Source: Hymenobacter artigasi
Lineage (GTDB): Bacteria > Bacteroidota > Bacteroidia > Cytophagales > Hymenobacteraceae
Direction: 5' to 3'
DNA: 64,000 bases
Assembly: GCF_012275535.1 (NCBI RefSeq)
Contig: NZ_JAAVTK010000005.1
Location: forward strand, 1 to 64,000
Shown: positions 16,707 to 24,288 of the stretch, piece by piece
How the letters are laid out: each line of letters begins with the position of its first letter
Position numbering within the stretch: the first letter of the stretch is position 1
Position numbers and translations under genes: made by a program
Notes under the pieces: generated by a model
Told to the model about the DNA's origin: nothing
The model's database searches: none
Seen by the model: only the letters and a program-made list of their open reading frames with translations

Positions 16707-17810
16707 CTACAGGCCGAACGTGGTTTCGGCCAGAATATAGTCGACTACCTTGGTCAGGTCGCCGGTTTCGCGGAAAACCTTGAGCTGGCGGTCGGCGCCG
16801 GTGCCCATTTCCATCATTTTCAGTACGTATTCTACTTCGTGGCGGCTCCCGAGGTCGTCCACCACATCGTCGATGAAATCGAGCAGCTCCAAAATGAGCT
16901 TGCGGGTAGGCACCTCCTCCTGAATGCCGAAATCAATCATGTTGCCATCGAGGCCGTATCGGGCGGCGCGCCACTTATTCTCCTTGATAAGGGCGCTGCG
17001 GTAGACGCGGAAATTAAGGTTCTGGGTTTTGAGCTTATAGATTTTGGCCACCAGCGCCTGCATGACGGCTGCCACGGCAATGGTTTCATCGGCGCGCATC
17101 ATCATATCGCAGATGCGGTACTCGATGGTGTCGAAGAAGGGGTGGAGGCGAACGTCCCACCAGATTTTTTTGCCGTTGTCGATGCAGCCGGTTTTTATCA
17201 GCAGCGCGATAAACTCGTCGTAGTCGCTGGCGCTGTGGAAAAAGCCCGGGATGCCCGTGCGCGGAAATCGTTCGAAAACTTTGGTTCTGAATGACTTATA
17301 GCCGGTTTCGCGGCCTTCCCAGAAAGGAGAGTTGGTGCTGAGCGCAAACAGGTGCGGCAGGAAATACCGCAGCGTATTCATCATGTACACGCCCATTTCC
17401 CGGTTTTCGATGCCGACGTGAACGTGCATGCCAAAAACGAGATTGGAGCGCGCAGCTTCCTGCAATTCCTCCACAATTTTGTCGTAGCGCACATCGGGCG
17501 TGATGGGCTGGTCTTGCCAGCGCGAAAATGGGTGCGTGCCGGCCGCCCCGATTTTCAGGCCCTGCCGGTCGGCTAGCTCAATTACCTGGCGGCGCAGATG
17601 CAGCACCTCGGTGCGCGCCTCGCCGATGTTCTGGCAGATATTGGTACCCACTTCCACCACAGACTCGTGCATTTCGGCCTTCACTTGCTCATGGAGCGTG
17701 ATTTTGCCGTTTTCAACGATTTGCGAGAGGTGTGAGCGAAGCTCCCGGGTTTCCGGGTCGATGGTCTGAAATTCTTCCTCGATGCCGAGGGTAAACACGG
17801 GAGTTGGCAT
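16707..17810 (-). CDS. Carboxylate-amine ligase, YbdK/GCS2 family
   Basis: A 367-residue member of the glutamate-cysteine ligase 2 (YbdK) family of the glutamine-synthetase-like fold, expected to join a carboxylate to an amine using ATP. The N-terminal metal-binding strand LGIEEEFQTID (about 8-18), MHESVVEVGTNIC, FGMHVHVGI and the RLHPFFDTIEYRICD segment are all present, and length is normal. YbdK-like enzymes rarely make glutathione in Bacteroidota; with ATP-grasp and amidotransferase neighbours it more likely forms an unusual gamma-glutamyl or similar amide. It is transcribed after the ATP-grasp gene (89-base gap). Confidence 0.88.
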   Translation of the reverse strand: MPTPVFTLGIEEEFQTIDPETRELRSHLSQIVENGKITLHEQVKAEMHESVVEVGTNICQNIGEARTEVLHLRRQVIELADRQGLKIGAAGTHPFSRWQDQPITPDVRYDKIVEELQEAARSNLVFGMHVHVGIENREMGVYMMNTLRYFLPHLFALSTNSPFWEGRETGYKSFRTKVFERFPRTGIPGFFHSASDYDEFIALLIKTGCIDNGKKIWWDVRLHPFFDTIEYRICDMMMRADETIAVAAVMQALVAKIYKLKTQNLNFRVYRSALIKENKWRAARYGLDGNMIDFGIQEEVPTRKLILELLDFIDDVVDDLGSRHEVEYVLKMMEMGTGADRQLKVFRETGDLTKVVDYILAETTFGL

Positions 17811-17899
17811 GGACGAGACGAATAAAATCGGAAAGGATAAGCGCCGCCGTACCCATCACGTCGGGATGACGCAGATGAGTACGGCGATGCTTTAAAAGG

Positions 17900-19096
17900 C
17901 TATTTGGCCTTCGTGGGTGCAGCTTTTTTGGCGGCCGGCGCTTTGGGCGCGGCGGCTTTCTTAGCGGCCGGGGCTTTGGCTACGGGTACTTCGCCGGTGG
18001 GCGGCTCGGGCTTGGGAGCGCTGGCTGCTTTTTTCGGTGCGGCTTTTTTGGCGGCGGGCTTGGGGGCGCCGGTGGCACCCAGGTCGTTGGTTTCATTCAC
18101 GGCGCTGCCTACCTGCATGTCGGCTTTGCCGGCGGATTTCCTTGGGAAAGTGCCCACCGAATCGTGCACAAAGCTGCCCCAGGTAAGGTTGGTTTTGCCG
18201 GCCTGGTTGGCCTGGGCGCGCTCAATGGCCAGCTGGGCCGCGTGCTCTACCACCCACTCAAAGTTCTCCGGGCCAACGGAGTTCACGTCGGCATCGGGGG
18301 CGGGGTTGCCGAAGTCGATGGCGATGGGCACCCCGTCGCGCACGGCAAATTCTACCGTGTTGAAGTCGTAGCCCAGGCCCTTGCACAGCCGCAGGGTGTA
18401 GTCCTTAATGGTATCGAGCAGCTGCTGGCCGGCTTTGCCCTGGGTTTTCATCGTGGTTTGGTAGCGCTGGTGGGGCGCGTTGCGCGGCTCGTAGGGCATA
18501 ATGAGCACATGCTCGCCGCCCAGACAGTAGCACCGGAAGTAGTCATCAAACTCGATGGCTTCCTGGTAGAGCATTACCAGCTGGCCGGTTTCGTCGTAGG
18601 CGCGCCAGGCTTCCTCGGGGTTGTCTACTTTATACACGCTTTTCCAGCCGCCACCGGAGTGAGGCTTCATAAAAGCCGGGAAGCCAATGCGCTCGAACGC
18701 CCGCTCCCAGTTGAACATGGCCAGGTTGCGGAACGAGTTTTCGGAGGTATCGTCGGGGCGCGCCTTGCTGGGCAGCAACAGGGTTTTGGGCACCGGCACG
18801 CCCAGCTGCACAGCCAGGGCATTGTTGAAGAACTTTTCGTCGGCGCTCCACCAAAAGGCGTTGTTGATAACGGCCGTGCCGGTAAGGGCCGCGTTTTTCA
18901 GGTAGGCGCGGTAAAACGGAACGTCCTGCGAAATCCGGTCGATGATAACGTCGTAGCCGCAGGGCACGGCCTGCTCCACTTGCTCAATGTTCACAAACTC
19001 GGCCGTGATGCCGTCCACGGCTTTCTCGTTCACGCGGTCGACGAAGGCCTGGGGGAATGTATTTTCTTGTCCGAAGAGGATGCCAATTTTTTTCAT
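17900..19096 (-). CDS. ATP-grasp ligase with Ala/Lys/Pro-rich tail
   Basis: A 398-residue ATP-grasp enzyme. Residues 1-320 contain the ATP-binding Lys strand and glycine loop (FPAFMKPHSGGGWKSVYKV), ERAFERIG, and the metal-binding VEFAVRDG ... AIDFGNPAPDADVNS near 265-285. It should activate a carboxylate as acyl phosphate and join it to an amine. Residues of about 345-398 are a low-complexity tail of repeated AKKAA, APKAP units resembling histone H1-like or nucleic-acid-binding tails, which is unusual for this family. It lies between the esterase (51-base gap) and the carboxylate-amine ligase, in the same orientation. Confidence 0.85.
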   Translation of the reverse strand: MKKIGILFGQENTFPQAFVDRVNEKAVDGITAEFVNIEQVEQAVPCGYDVIIDRISQDVPFYRAYLKNAALTGTAVINNAFWWSADEKFFNNALAVQLGVPVPKTLLLPSKARPDDTSENSFRNLAMFNWERAFERIGFPAFMKPHSGGGWKSVYKVDNPEEAWRAYDETGQLVMLYQEAIEFDDYFRCYCLGGEHVLIMPYEPRNAPHQRYQTTMKTQGKAGQQLLDTIKDYTLRLCKGLGYDFNTVEFAVRDGVPIAIDFGNPAPDADVNSVGPENFEWVVEHAAQLAIERAQANQAGKTNLTWGSFVHDSVGTFPRKSAGKADMQVGSAVNETNDLGATGAPKPAAKKAAPKKAASAPKPEPPTGEVPVAKAPAAKKAAAPKAPAAKKAAPTKAK

Positions 19097-19147
19097 AAAA
19101 CGAGGTGTTTGTGGGGCAGTGATAGGGGGTACGGATTAGGAAGCGGC

Positions 19148-19933
19148 TTAGCCGATGGTGGCGAGGTATTGGGGGAACATTTCGCGCCACACGGGCCAAT
19201 CGTGGGTGCCGAATGGCTTCACGTCCAAGGTATAATGAATGCCTTTTTCGCTGAGCAGGCGGGCCATCTGGAAGTTGGATTCCTTGCAGAAGTCATGCTC
19301 GGCAGTGCCCAGAATGATATTCATCCACTGGAAATGCTCGTTGTAGGCCCCGGGCAGGTACTCGGGCGGGTTGTTGTAGTATACGTTGTCGTCGTGATAG
19401 CCGTCCATAAACTGGCTGATGTCGAAGGCCGCGCCCATCGTGAATAAGTGGGCCACCTGGTCGGGATGGCGGAAGGCAAAATTGAGCGCGTGGAAGCCGC
19501 CGAAGCTGCAGCCTGCCACGGCAATTTTGTCAACGTTGCACTCCTGCTGGAGCATGGGCACGAGCTCCTCGCTCAGGAACTGGTCGTAGAAAACGTGGTT
19601 CTGAATCCGGATGCGGGGCTCCAGGTGCTTGGCATACCAGGAGTGCTGGTCGATGCTGTTGACGCAGAACAGCTTAACCCGGCCGGCATCTATCAGCGGG
19701 CGTACGGCTTCGATTAGCTTGAAGTCGCGGGCCTCATACTCGCGGCCGCCGGAGGTTGGGAAGATGACTACCGGGTAGCCCCAGGTGCCGAAAACCAGCA
19801 TATCGATGTCTTGGCCGAGGTGGTGCGAATAAAAGCGGCGATGTTGTTCCTGCACGGGGTGGGGGGAAGGGGGCGGAGAATTAGTTGTGGAGCGGTGCGG
19901 CAAACTAGTGAAGAAATCATGGACCGGCTGCAT
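19148..19933 (-). CDS. Esterase-D-like alpha/beta hydrolase of the amidoligase cluster
   Basis: A 261-residue alpha/beta hydrolase of the esterase family (PF00756 type). The nucleophile elbow VAGCSFGGFHALNF carries the catalytic Ser, and a late HDWPVWREMFPQYL supplies the likely His. There is no signal peptide. Family homology starts near QEQHRRFYSHHL, so a GTG at 19855 is an alternative to the ATG at 19933; the intervening 26 residues are Pro/Ser-rich. As the first gene of the minus-strand cluster it may release or trim the ligase product. The divergent gene at 19993 encodes another esterase. Confidence 0.82.
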   Translation of the reverse strand: MQPVHDFFTSLPHRSTTNSPPPSPHPVQEQHRRFYSHHLGQDIDMLVFGTWGYPVVIFPTSGGREYEARDFKLIEAVRPLIDAGRVKLFCVNSIDQHSWYAKHLEPRIRIQNHVFYDQFLSEELVPMLQQECNVDKIAVAGCSFGGFHALNFAFRHPDQVAHLFTMGAAFDISQFMDGYHDDNVYYNNPPEYLPGAYNEHFQWMNIILGTAEHDFCKESNFQMARLLSEKGIHYTLDVKPFGTHDWPVWREMFPQYLATIG

Positions 19934-19992
19934 TTATCCGGTTTTAATTTGATTCCGAAGCGCATTTCAGCCGGGCGGCGTTACTTTGTTTG

Positions 19993-21552
19993 ATGCTTGC
20001 AGACCCAACCAGCCCCGTCATGTCATCCGTTGGCACCCGCCTTTGCCGGGAAGTGCTGGCGTCCAGCTTTCTGGCACGTGAGGTTGAGCTGAGTATTCTG
20101 TTGCCCCCGGCGGGCCTGGCCGCGTCGGCTCGTTACCCGGTGCTGTACCTCAACGATGGGCAGGATTTTGAACGGCTACACCTGCAAGCCACGCTCGACG
20201 CGCTGTATGCCCGGGGGGCGGTGCGGCCGTTCATCGTAGTAGGCGTGCACGCCAACGAGCTGCGGGTGCAGGAGTACGGCACGGCCGGCCATCCCGATTT
20301 CAACGGCCGGGGCAGTCTGGCTGGCGCGTATGCCCGGTTTGTGCTGGAAGAGCTATTGCCCTTTGCCCAAGCACATTACCAGGCTTCGGCCAACCCGGAT
20401 GAGGCGGTAATGGCGGGGTTTTCGCTTGGTGGACTGTCGGCGTTCGATTTGGTGTGGCACCATCCGGAGGCGTTTGCGCGGGTCGGGGCATTTTCGGGCT
20501 CGTTCTGGTGGCGGCAGCGGGCCGTGGGGGCCGGCTACACGCCCGCCGACCGCATTATGCACGGCCTGGTGCGGGCCGGCAGCCTGCATCCCAACCACCG
20601 TTTCTGGCTGCAGGTGGGCACGCTCGACGAGCGCGGCGACCGCAACGAAAACGGCGTTATCGACTCGATTGAGGATTGCCTCGACTTGGTGGAGGAGCTG
20701 GTTGCCGGTGGCTTAGATGTGCAAAATGCCCTGCGCTACGTGCAGGTGGAAGGCGGCCACCACCACCCCGATACCTGGGGCCGGGTGATGCCTGATTTCC
20801 TGATTTGGGCATTTGGGGCGGCGGAAGGCTCCGTCGCATTGCCCGCCCCACTGCCGATAGTGCGCCTGCAGCTCGACCCGCACCTAGCCCCGGCCATTCT
20901 GCTGCCGTCGGCTTTGCCGGTCGCGCCGGTTGCCGCGCCGCTGCTGCTGCCGGATGCTGAAAATGTCGCCGGGCAACCCCATCCGGCTGCGTTGTTTATT
21001 GATAATCACCTGATTTTTAATCCCATGTCCCTGACACGTCCTATCGATGGCGACTTTCTGCCGTACGCCGCCGGCTACATTAACCTGGTGCCGGCCGACG
21101 CCGACCCGCGCGAAGTGCTGCGCGCCCAACCCGCCGAAATCCGCGCTGTATTTGCGGGCCTGAGCGAAGAGCAGGCCGAAAAAGCCTACGCTCCCGGCAA
21201 GTGGAGCCTGAAGGAAATGCTGCTGCATCAGATTGATTCTGAGCGAGTATTCGCCTACCGCGCCATGCGCTTCGGCCGGGGCGATGGCCAGGACCTGCCC
21301 GGCTTCGAGCAGGACGACTATGTGGCGCACAGCGGGGCCAATGCCCGCTCCATTGCCAGCCTGCTGGCCGAGTACGATGCTACCCGCGCCGCTACGGTAG
21401 CTTTGTTCGATACGTTCACAGAGGAGCAACTCGACCGGCGGGGTACGGCCAACGGCGGCCCCAACACGGTGCGGGCGTTGCTCTACATTGTGCCCGGCCA
21501 CGAGCGGCACCATCTCAACATCATCCGCGAGCGGTATTTGCCCATTTTGTAG
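19993..21552 (+). CDS. Esterase fused to a DinB-like domain
   Basis: A 519-residue protein with two parts. Residues of about 30-285 are a PF00756-type esterase with the nucleophile motif MAGFSLGGLSAFD (near 143) and a late GGHHHPDTW His. Residues 345-519 are a complete DinB_2 four-helix domain (SLTRPIDGDFLPY, GKWSLKEMLLHQIDSERVF, VPGHERHHLNIIRERY), with the three His typical of metal-binding DinB proteins. A Pro/Leu/Ala-rich linker joins them. The ATG at 21025 coincides with where free-standing DinB proteins begin, so this looks like a fusion of two formerly separate genes, or two genes fused by a lost stop. Starts at 19993 or 20020 are possible. Confidence 0.8.
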   Translation: MLADPTSPVMSSVGTRLCREVLASSFLAREVELSILLPPAGLAASARYPVLYLNDGQDFERLHLQATLDALYARGAVRPFIVVGVHANELRVQEYGTAGHPDFNGRGSLAGAYARFVLEELLPFAQAHYQASANPDEAVMAGFSLGGLSAFDLVWHHPEAFARVGAFSGSFWWRQRAVGAGYTPADRIMHGLVRAGSLHPNHRFWLQVGTLDERGDRNENGVIDSIEDCLDLVEELVAGGLDVQNALRYVQVEGGHHHPDTWGRVMPDFLIWAFGAAEGSVALPAPLPIVRLQLDPHLAPAILLPSALPVAPVAAPLLLPDAENVAGQPHPAALFIDNHLIFNPMSLTRPIDGDFLPYAAGYINLVPADADPREVLRAQPAEIRAVFAGLSEEQAEKAYAPGKWSLKEMLLHQIDSERVFAYRAMRFGRGDGQDLPGFEQDDYVAHSGANARSIASLLAEYDATRAATVALFDTFTEEQLDRRGTANGGPNTVRALLYIVPGHERHHLNIIRERYLPIL

Positions 21553-21572
21553 CGGCTTTTCGGTAAAGTTTC

Positions 21573-21580
21573 TACCTTCG
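21573..21580 (+). promoter_or_regulatory. Variant -7 box for the small Lys-rich protein gene
   Basis: TACCTTCG matches the Bacteroidota -7 consensus except for the seventh base. It lies 76 bases before the ATG at 21657 and 20 bases after the stop of the esterase-DinB gene. Confidence 0.45.
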
Positions 21581-21656
21581 CCCCTTACAACACAGCGGCC
21601 CGGCCGTGCGTTGAAACCATCGAAACCTAATCCCTCACCTAAACTTCTTTTCAATA

Positions 21657-21773
21657 ATGGCCAAAGCGCAAGATGCCCGCAAAGAGAAAAAGAAAGAACC
21701 AGTAAAAACCACCAAAGAAAAAAAGGCGGAAAAAGACGAGAAGAAAGTAGCCCGCGCCCGCAAGCAGGAATAA
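21657..21773 (+). CDS. Small Lys/Ala-rich basic protein (38 residues)
   Basis: A 38-residue, very basic protein starting MAKAQDARKEKKKEPVK and ending KKVARARKQE, with no Trp, Cys or aromatic residue. It is a short charged helix, possibly nucleic-acid binding. Evidence that it is real: its own variant -7 box at 21573, an ATG preceded by AT-rich sequence, and a 19-base perfect hairpin four bases after the stop (21777-21819). The function is unknown. Confidence 0.65.
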   Translation: MAKAQDARKEKKKEPVKTTKEKKAEKDEKKVARARKQE

Positions 21774-21776
21774 TTT

Positions 21777-21819
21777 TAAACCAGAACGGCCTGCTCATCG
21801 AGCAGGCCGTTCTGGTTTA
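21777..21819 (+). terminator. Long perfect hairpin after the small basic protein gene
   Basis: The 19-base arms taaaccagaacggcctgct and agcaggccgttctggttta pair perfectly around a five-base loop (catcg). T-rich flanks are modest, but its position right after the stop and its stability suggest termination. Confidence 0.75.
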
Positions 21820-21887
21820 AAGCCGCTAGCCTTGGCGGCCACGAAATTCACGCACCCACAAAATCTGAGTGAAACTAGCGCAATATT

Positions 21888-21963
21888 CAGGTTGGTGTAT
21901 GGTAGCTGGTAGTAGCGCGAACTACAAAGTTCGCGCTACTACCAGCTACCATACACCAACCTG
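21888..21963. repeat. Perfect 36-base palindrome, family P3
   Basis: Arms 21888-21923 and 21928-21963 are perfect inverted copies (36 bases, loop acaa). The centre, gcgcgaactacaaagttcgcgc, is shared with the palindrome at 24195-24285 and, in degenerate form, with 43764, 54490 and 55317. It lies between convergent genes. Confidence 0.95.
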
Positions 21964-21999
21964 AAAACCACTGTAAGTTCGGCGTAGCCAATCCGTGGT

Positions 22000-22626
22000 T
22001 CATACAGTGTAATACGGTTCCCTCTCCTTGTCGTGGTGACGGATATAGCCGTGGAGCACCAGCTTTATCAGGGTTTGATAGGCGCGGCGCTTGCCAAAAT
22101 TCACCAGTCTCATGAACTGGGCCAGGGTGATGCGCGGGTGAGTTTTCAGATAGTCGATAACGGCCAGCTCCTGCTTGTTGAGCGGGATTTGCTCGAAGCG
22201 GGATTCGGGCTGCTGGCGTTCCAGCACCTTTTCGGTGAGGCCGCTGGTTTGCACGCTGGCATCGCGCACGCGCACAAAGCCGCGCCAGTCGTTGGGGGCT
22301 ACCTGGGCGCGGTGGGGTTTTTGAGCACTCTCGGGCACGGTCACGATGAGCACCGTGCGGCCGTCTTCCTCAATTTCCTGGTAGCGAAGCATGGTCAGCG
22401 GCGGCTCGACATAGTGCTCCGCCGCTTCACGCAGCACAAATAATTCTTCCTCGGCATCGCGCACGCCCAGAATGCGGCCTGCATCATCGACGCCTACCAG
22501 CACCTGCCCGCCCCGTGTGTTGGCCAGCGAAACCAACGTGCGCGAAATGCGGTGCGGATGCGTGGTTTTCTGCTTGAATTCCAATTCCTCGCCCTCGCCC
22601 TGCGCTATCAGCTCGTGTATATCCAT
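22000..22626 (-). CDS. AlbA_2 (Schlafen-type) putative DNA-binding regulator
   Basis: A 208-residue protein with an N-terminal AlbA_2 domain (about 8-125), as in bacterial Schlafen-like proteins: GEELEFKQKTT, LANTRGGQVLVGVDDAG and VLIVTVPESAQKPH are the hallmarks. The C-terminal 60 residues (NKQELAVIDYLKTHPRITLAQ ... RRAYQTLIKLVLHGYI) look like a winged helix. It may act as a transcription or DNA-processing regulator. It is monocistronic, with a perfect palindrome downstream at 21888. Confidence 0.82.
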   Translation of the reverse strand: MDIHELIAQGEGEELEFKQKTTHPHRISRTLVSLANTRGGQVLVGVDDAGRILGVRDAEEELFVLREAAEHYVEPPLTMLRYQEIEEDGRTVLIVTVPESAQKPHRAQVAPNDWRGFVRVRDASVQTSGLTEKVLERQQPESRFEQIPLNKQELAVIDYLKTHPRITLAQFMRLVNFGKRRAYQTLIKLVLHGYIRHHDKEREPYYTV

Positions 22627-22653
22627 AGCCTAATCATACGAAGAAACAGACAC

Positions 22654-22692
22654 AAAAAATGCCGCCCCTGACTATCAGGAGCGGCATTTTTC
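22654..22692 (-). terminator. Terminator after the DUF3127 gene
   Basis: On the minus strand gccgctcctgatagtcaggggcggc forms a stable stem followed by attttttg. It begins about 17 bases after the DUF3127 stop. Confidence 0.85.
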
Positions 22693-22708
22693 TTCAGCTA
22701 ACAGCTAA

Positions 22709-23128
22709 CTAGAAGGGCAGGTCGTTGTCGTCGTCGCTGGCGATGGGCGCGGCCGAGGGCTGGGCGCGCAGCGTGGGGTTCTGGTTTTGAGCAGCAGCGG
22801 GGCGGGGAGCCGCTTGCTGCTGGCCACCACCACCACCGTAGTTGGCAGCGCCGGCGGGCTCAATTTTCCAGGCCTCCAGGTTGGTGAAGTACAGCATCTG
22901 GCCGTTTTTGTTGAAGCCACGGCCGCGCAGGTTGAAGGTCACCTTCACTTCGTCGCCCATTTTGAAAGGGTCGATGAGGCTGGTTTTGTCCTGAACCATC
23001 TGAAACTTAATATGCTCGGGATACTGGCCGTCCTGGACTTCCAGCACGAACTCGCGCTTGCGAAACTTTTCGCTTACCTGCTGTTCGTCAAATATTTCGT
23101 GCAGCCGGCCGGTTACGTCGTATGCCAT
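22709..23128 (-). CDS. DUF3127 protein with SSB-like acidic C-terminal tip
   Basis: A 139-residue Bacteroidota-specific DUF3127 protein. Residues of about 1-85 form the conserved OB-like domain (AYDVTGRLHEIFDEQQVSE, FKMGDEVKVTFNLRGRGF); a Gly/Gln/Pro/Ala-rich linker follows (about 90-125); and the last residues are DDDNDLPF. This layout (OB-like domain, flexible linker, acidic tip ending LPF) copies single-stranded DNA-binding protein, whose tip docks repair and replication proteins. Its role is not established. A -7 box TAGGTTTG (minus strand 23173-23166) predicts a short leader of about 30 bases. Confidence 0.88.
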   Translation of the reverse strand: MAYDVTGRLHEIFDEQQVSEKFRKREFVLEVQDGQYPEHIKFQMVQDKTSLIDPFKMGDEVKVTFNLRGRGFNKNGQMLYFTNLEAWKIEPAGAANYGGGGGQQQAAPRPAAAQNQNPTLRAQPSAAPIASDDDNDLPF

Positions 23129-23165
23129 AAAAATGGGGTGTTTTTTGATTTGTAGACTTGAACAT

Positions 23166-23173
23166 CAAACCTA
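23166..23173 (-). promoter_or_regulatory. -7 box of the DUF3127 gene
   Basis: TAGGTTTG on the minus strand fits the TAnnTTTG consensus about 38 bases upstream of the DUF3127 start. No TTG is found at the ideal spacing. Confidence 0.55.
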
Positions 23174-23214
23174 CGAAAAAAAACGCAAGCGGCCCCTTCA
23201 CCGTTCCCTCCGGC

Positions 23215-23222
23215 TACCTTTG
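23215..23222 (+). promoter_or_regulatory. -7 box upstream of the isoaspartyl peptidase gene
   Basis: TACCTTTG is a perfect match to the -7 consensus. It lies about 50 bases before the ATG at 23272 and supports that start over earlier in-frame codons. Confidence 0.6.
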
Positions 23223-23271
23223 CGGACGCTTTTCTCCTGATTTCTTTCGGGCTTTTTTACTCCTTATATAT

Positions 23272-24195
23272 ATGTTCGCCCTCGCCATCCACGGCGGTGC
23301 CGGTACCATTGCCCGCGCCTCGCTTTCTCCCGCCGATGAACAGCTCTACCGCGCAGCCCTCGAAGCGGCCCTCAGCACCGGCTATGAGCTGCTCCTCGAT
23401 GGGGCTGCTGCCCTCGATGCCGTAGAAGCCGCCGTGCGCAGCCTCGAAGACTGCCCCCTGTTCAACGCCGGACGCGGGGCCGTATTCACCCACGACGGCC
23501 ACCACGAAATGGACGCCGCCCTCATGAGCGGCCACAACAAGCTGGCCGGAGCCGTGGCCGGCGTGCGCCAGGTGCAAAACCCCATCCGGGCCGCCCGCCT
23601 CGTGATGGAGCACACCGAGCACGTACTGCTAAGCTACCCCGGCGCCGACGAGCTGGCCCGCGAGCACGGCCTGCCACTGCAACCGGTGGAGTATTTCTTC
23701 ACCCAAAAGCGCTTCGACCAGCTTCAGGATGCCATTGCTTCGGGTAAAATGCAACTCGACCACGCCGCCGACCCAAACTGGAAAAAAGGCACCGTAGGAG
23801 CCGTAGCCCGTGACCAGCACGGCCACCTGGCCGCCGCCACCAGCACCGGCGGCATGACCAATAAGCGCTACTCCCGCATCGGCGACACGCCGCTCATCGG
23901 GGCCGGTACCTGGGCCGATGCCCGTTGCGCCATCAGCTGCACCGGCAATGGGGAGTATTTTATCCGGGCCGTGGCGGCTTACGATATAGCTTGTTTGATG
24001 GAATACAAGGGGTTATCGCTGGAAGAGGCGGCCCGTATCGTGGTGCAGGACAAGCTGGCCCCCGTGGGCGGTGAAGGTGGCCTGATTGCGGTAGACGCGG
24101 CCGGGAATATCACCCTGCCTTTCAATTCGGAAGGCATGTACCGCGCCAGCCGCGTGGAGGGCGGTGCGGCACAGGTGGCTATCTATAAGGAGTAG
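23272..24195 (+). CDS. Isoaspartyl peptidase / plant-type L-asparaginase (Ntn hydrolase)
   Basis: A 307-residue Ntn-hydrolase that cleaves beta-aspartyl dipeptides and asparagine after self-processing. The N-terminus AIHGGAGTI, the substrate region NAGRGAVFT and the autocleavage site GTVGAVA (nucleophile Thr174) are intact, and GEYFIRAVAAYDIACLM plus GGEGGLIAVDA follow. No signal peptide is present when the family start at 23272 is used; 38 upstream in-frame codons are unlikely to be translated. With the cyanophycinase gene at 25431 it would complete cyanophycin breakdown (beta-Asp-Arg to Asp and Arg). It ends at a shared palindrome (24195-24285). Confidence 0.9.
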   Translation: MFALAIHGGAGTIARASLSPADEQLYRAALEAALSTGYELLLDGAAALDAVEAAVRSLEDCPLFNAGRGAVFTHDGHHEMDAALMSGHNKLAGAVAGVRQVQNPIRAARLVMEHTEHVLLSYPGADELAREHGLPLQPVEYFFTQKRFDQLQDAIASGKMQLDHAADPNWKKGTVGAVARDQHGHLAAATSTGGMTNKRYSRIGDTPLIGAGTWADARCAISCTGNGEYFIRAVAAYDIACLMEYKGLSLEEAARIVVQDKLAPVGGEGGLIAVDAAGNITLPFNSEGMYRASRVEGGAAQVAIYKE

Positions 24196-24285
24196 CAGTA
24201 GCGCGAACTTTGTAGTTCGCGTCCCCGCGCCGTTTGTGCCATTCCAACGACGCGGGGACGCGAACTACAAAGTTCGCGCTACTGC
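24195..24285. repeat. Perfect 35-base palindrome, family P3, between convergent genes
   Basis: Arms 24195-24229 and 24251-24285 are perfect inverted copies; each arm itself holds a smaller hairpin (gcgcgaactttgtagttcgcg). The first base is the last base of the peptidase stop codon, and the element ends four bases before the aldo/keto reductase stop. It could terminate both transcripts. Confidence 0.95.
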
Positions 24286-24288
24286 ACT

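Noticed and set aside
18164..19447. A 427-codon open frame on the plus strand over the ATP-grasp and esterase genes
   Set aside because: It overlaps two genes with clear motifs on the other strand; high-GC antisense shadow.
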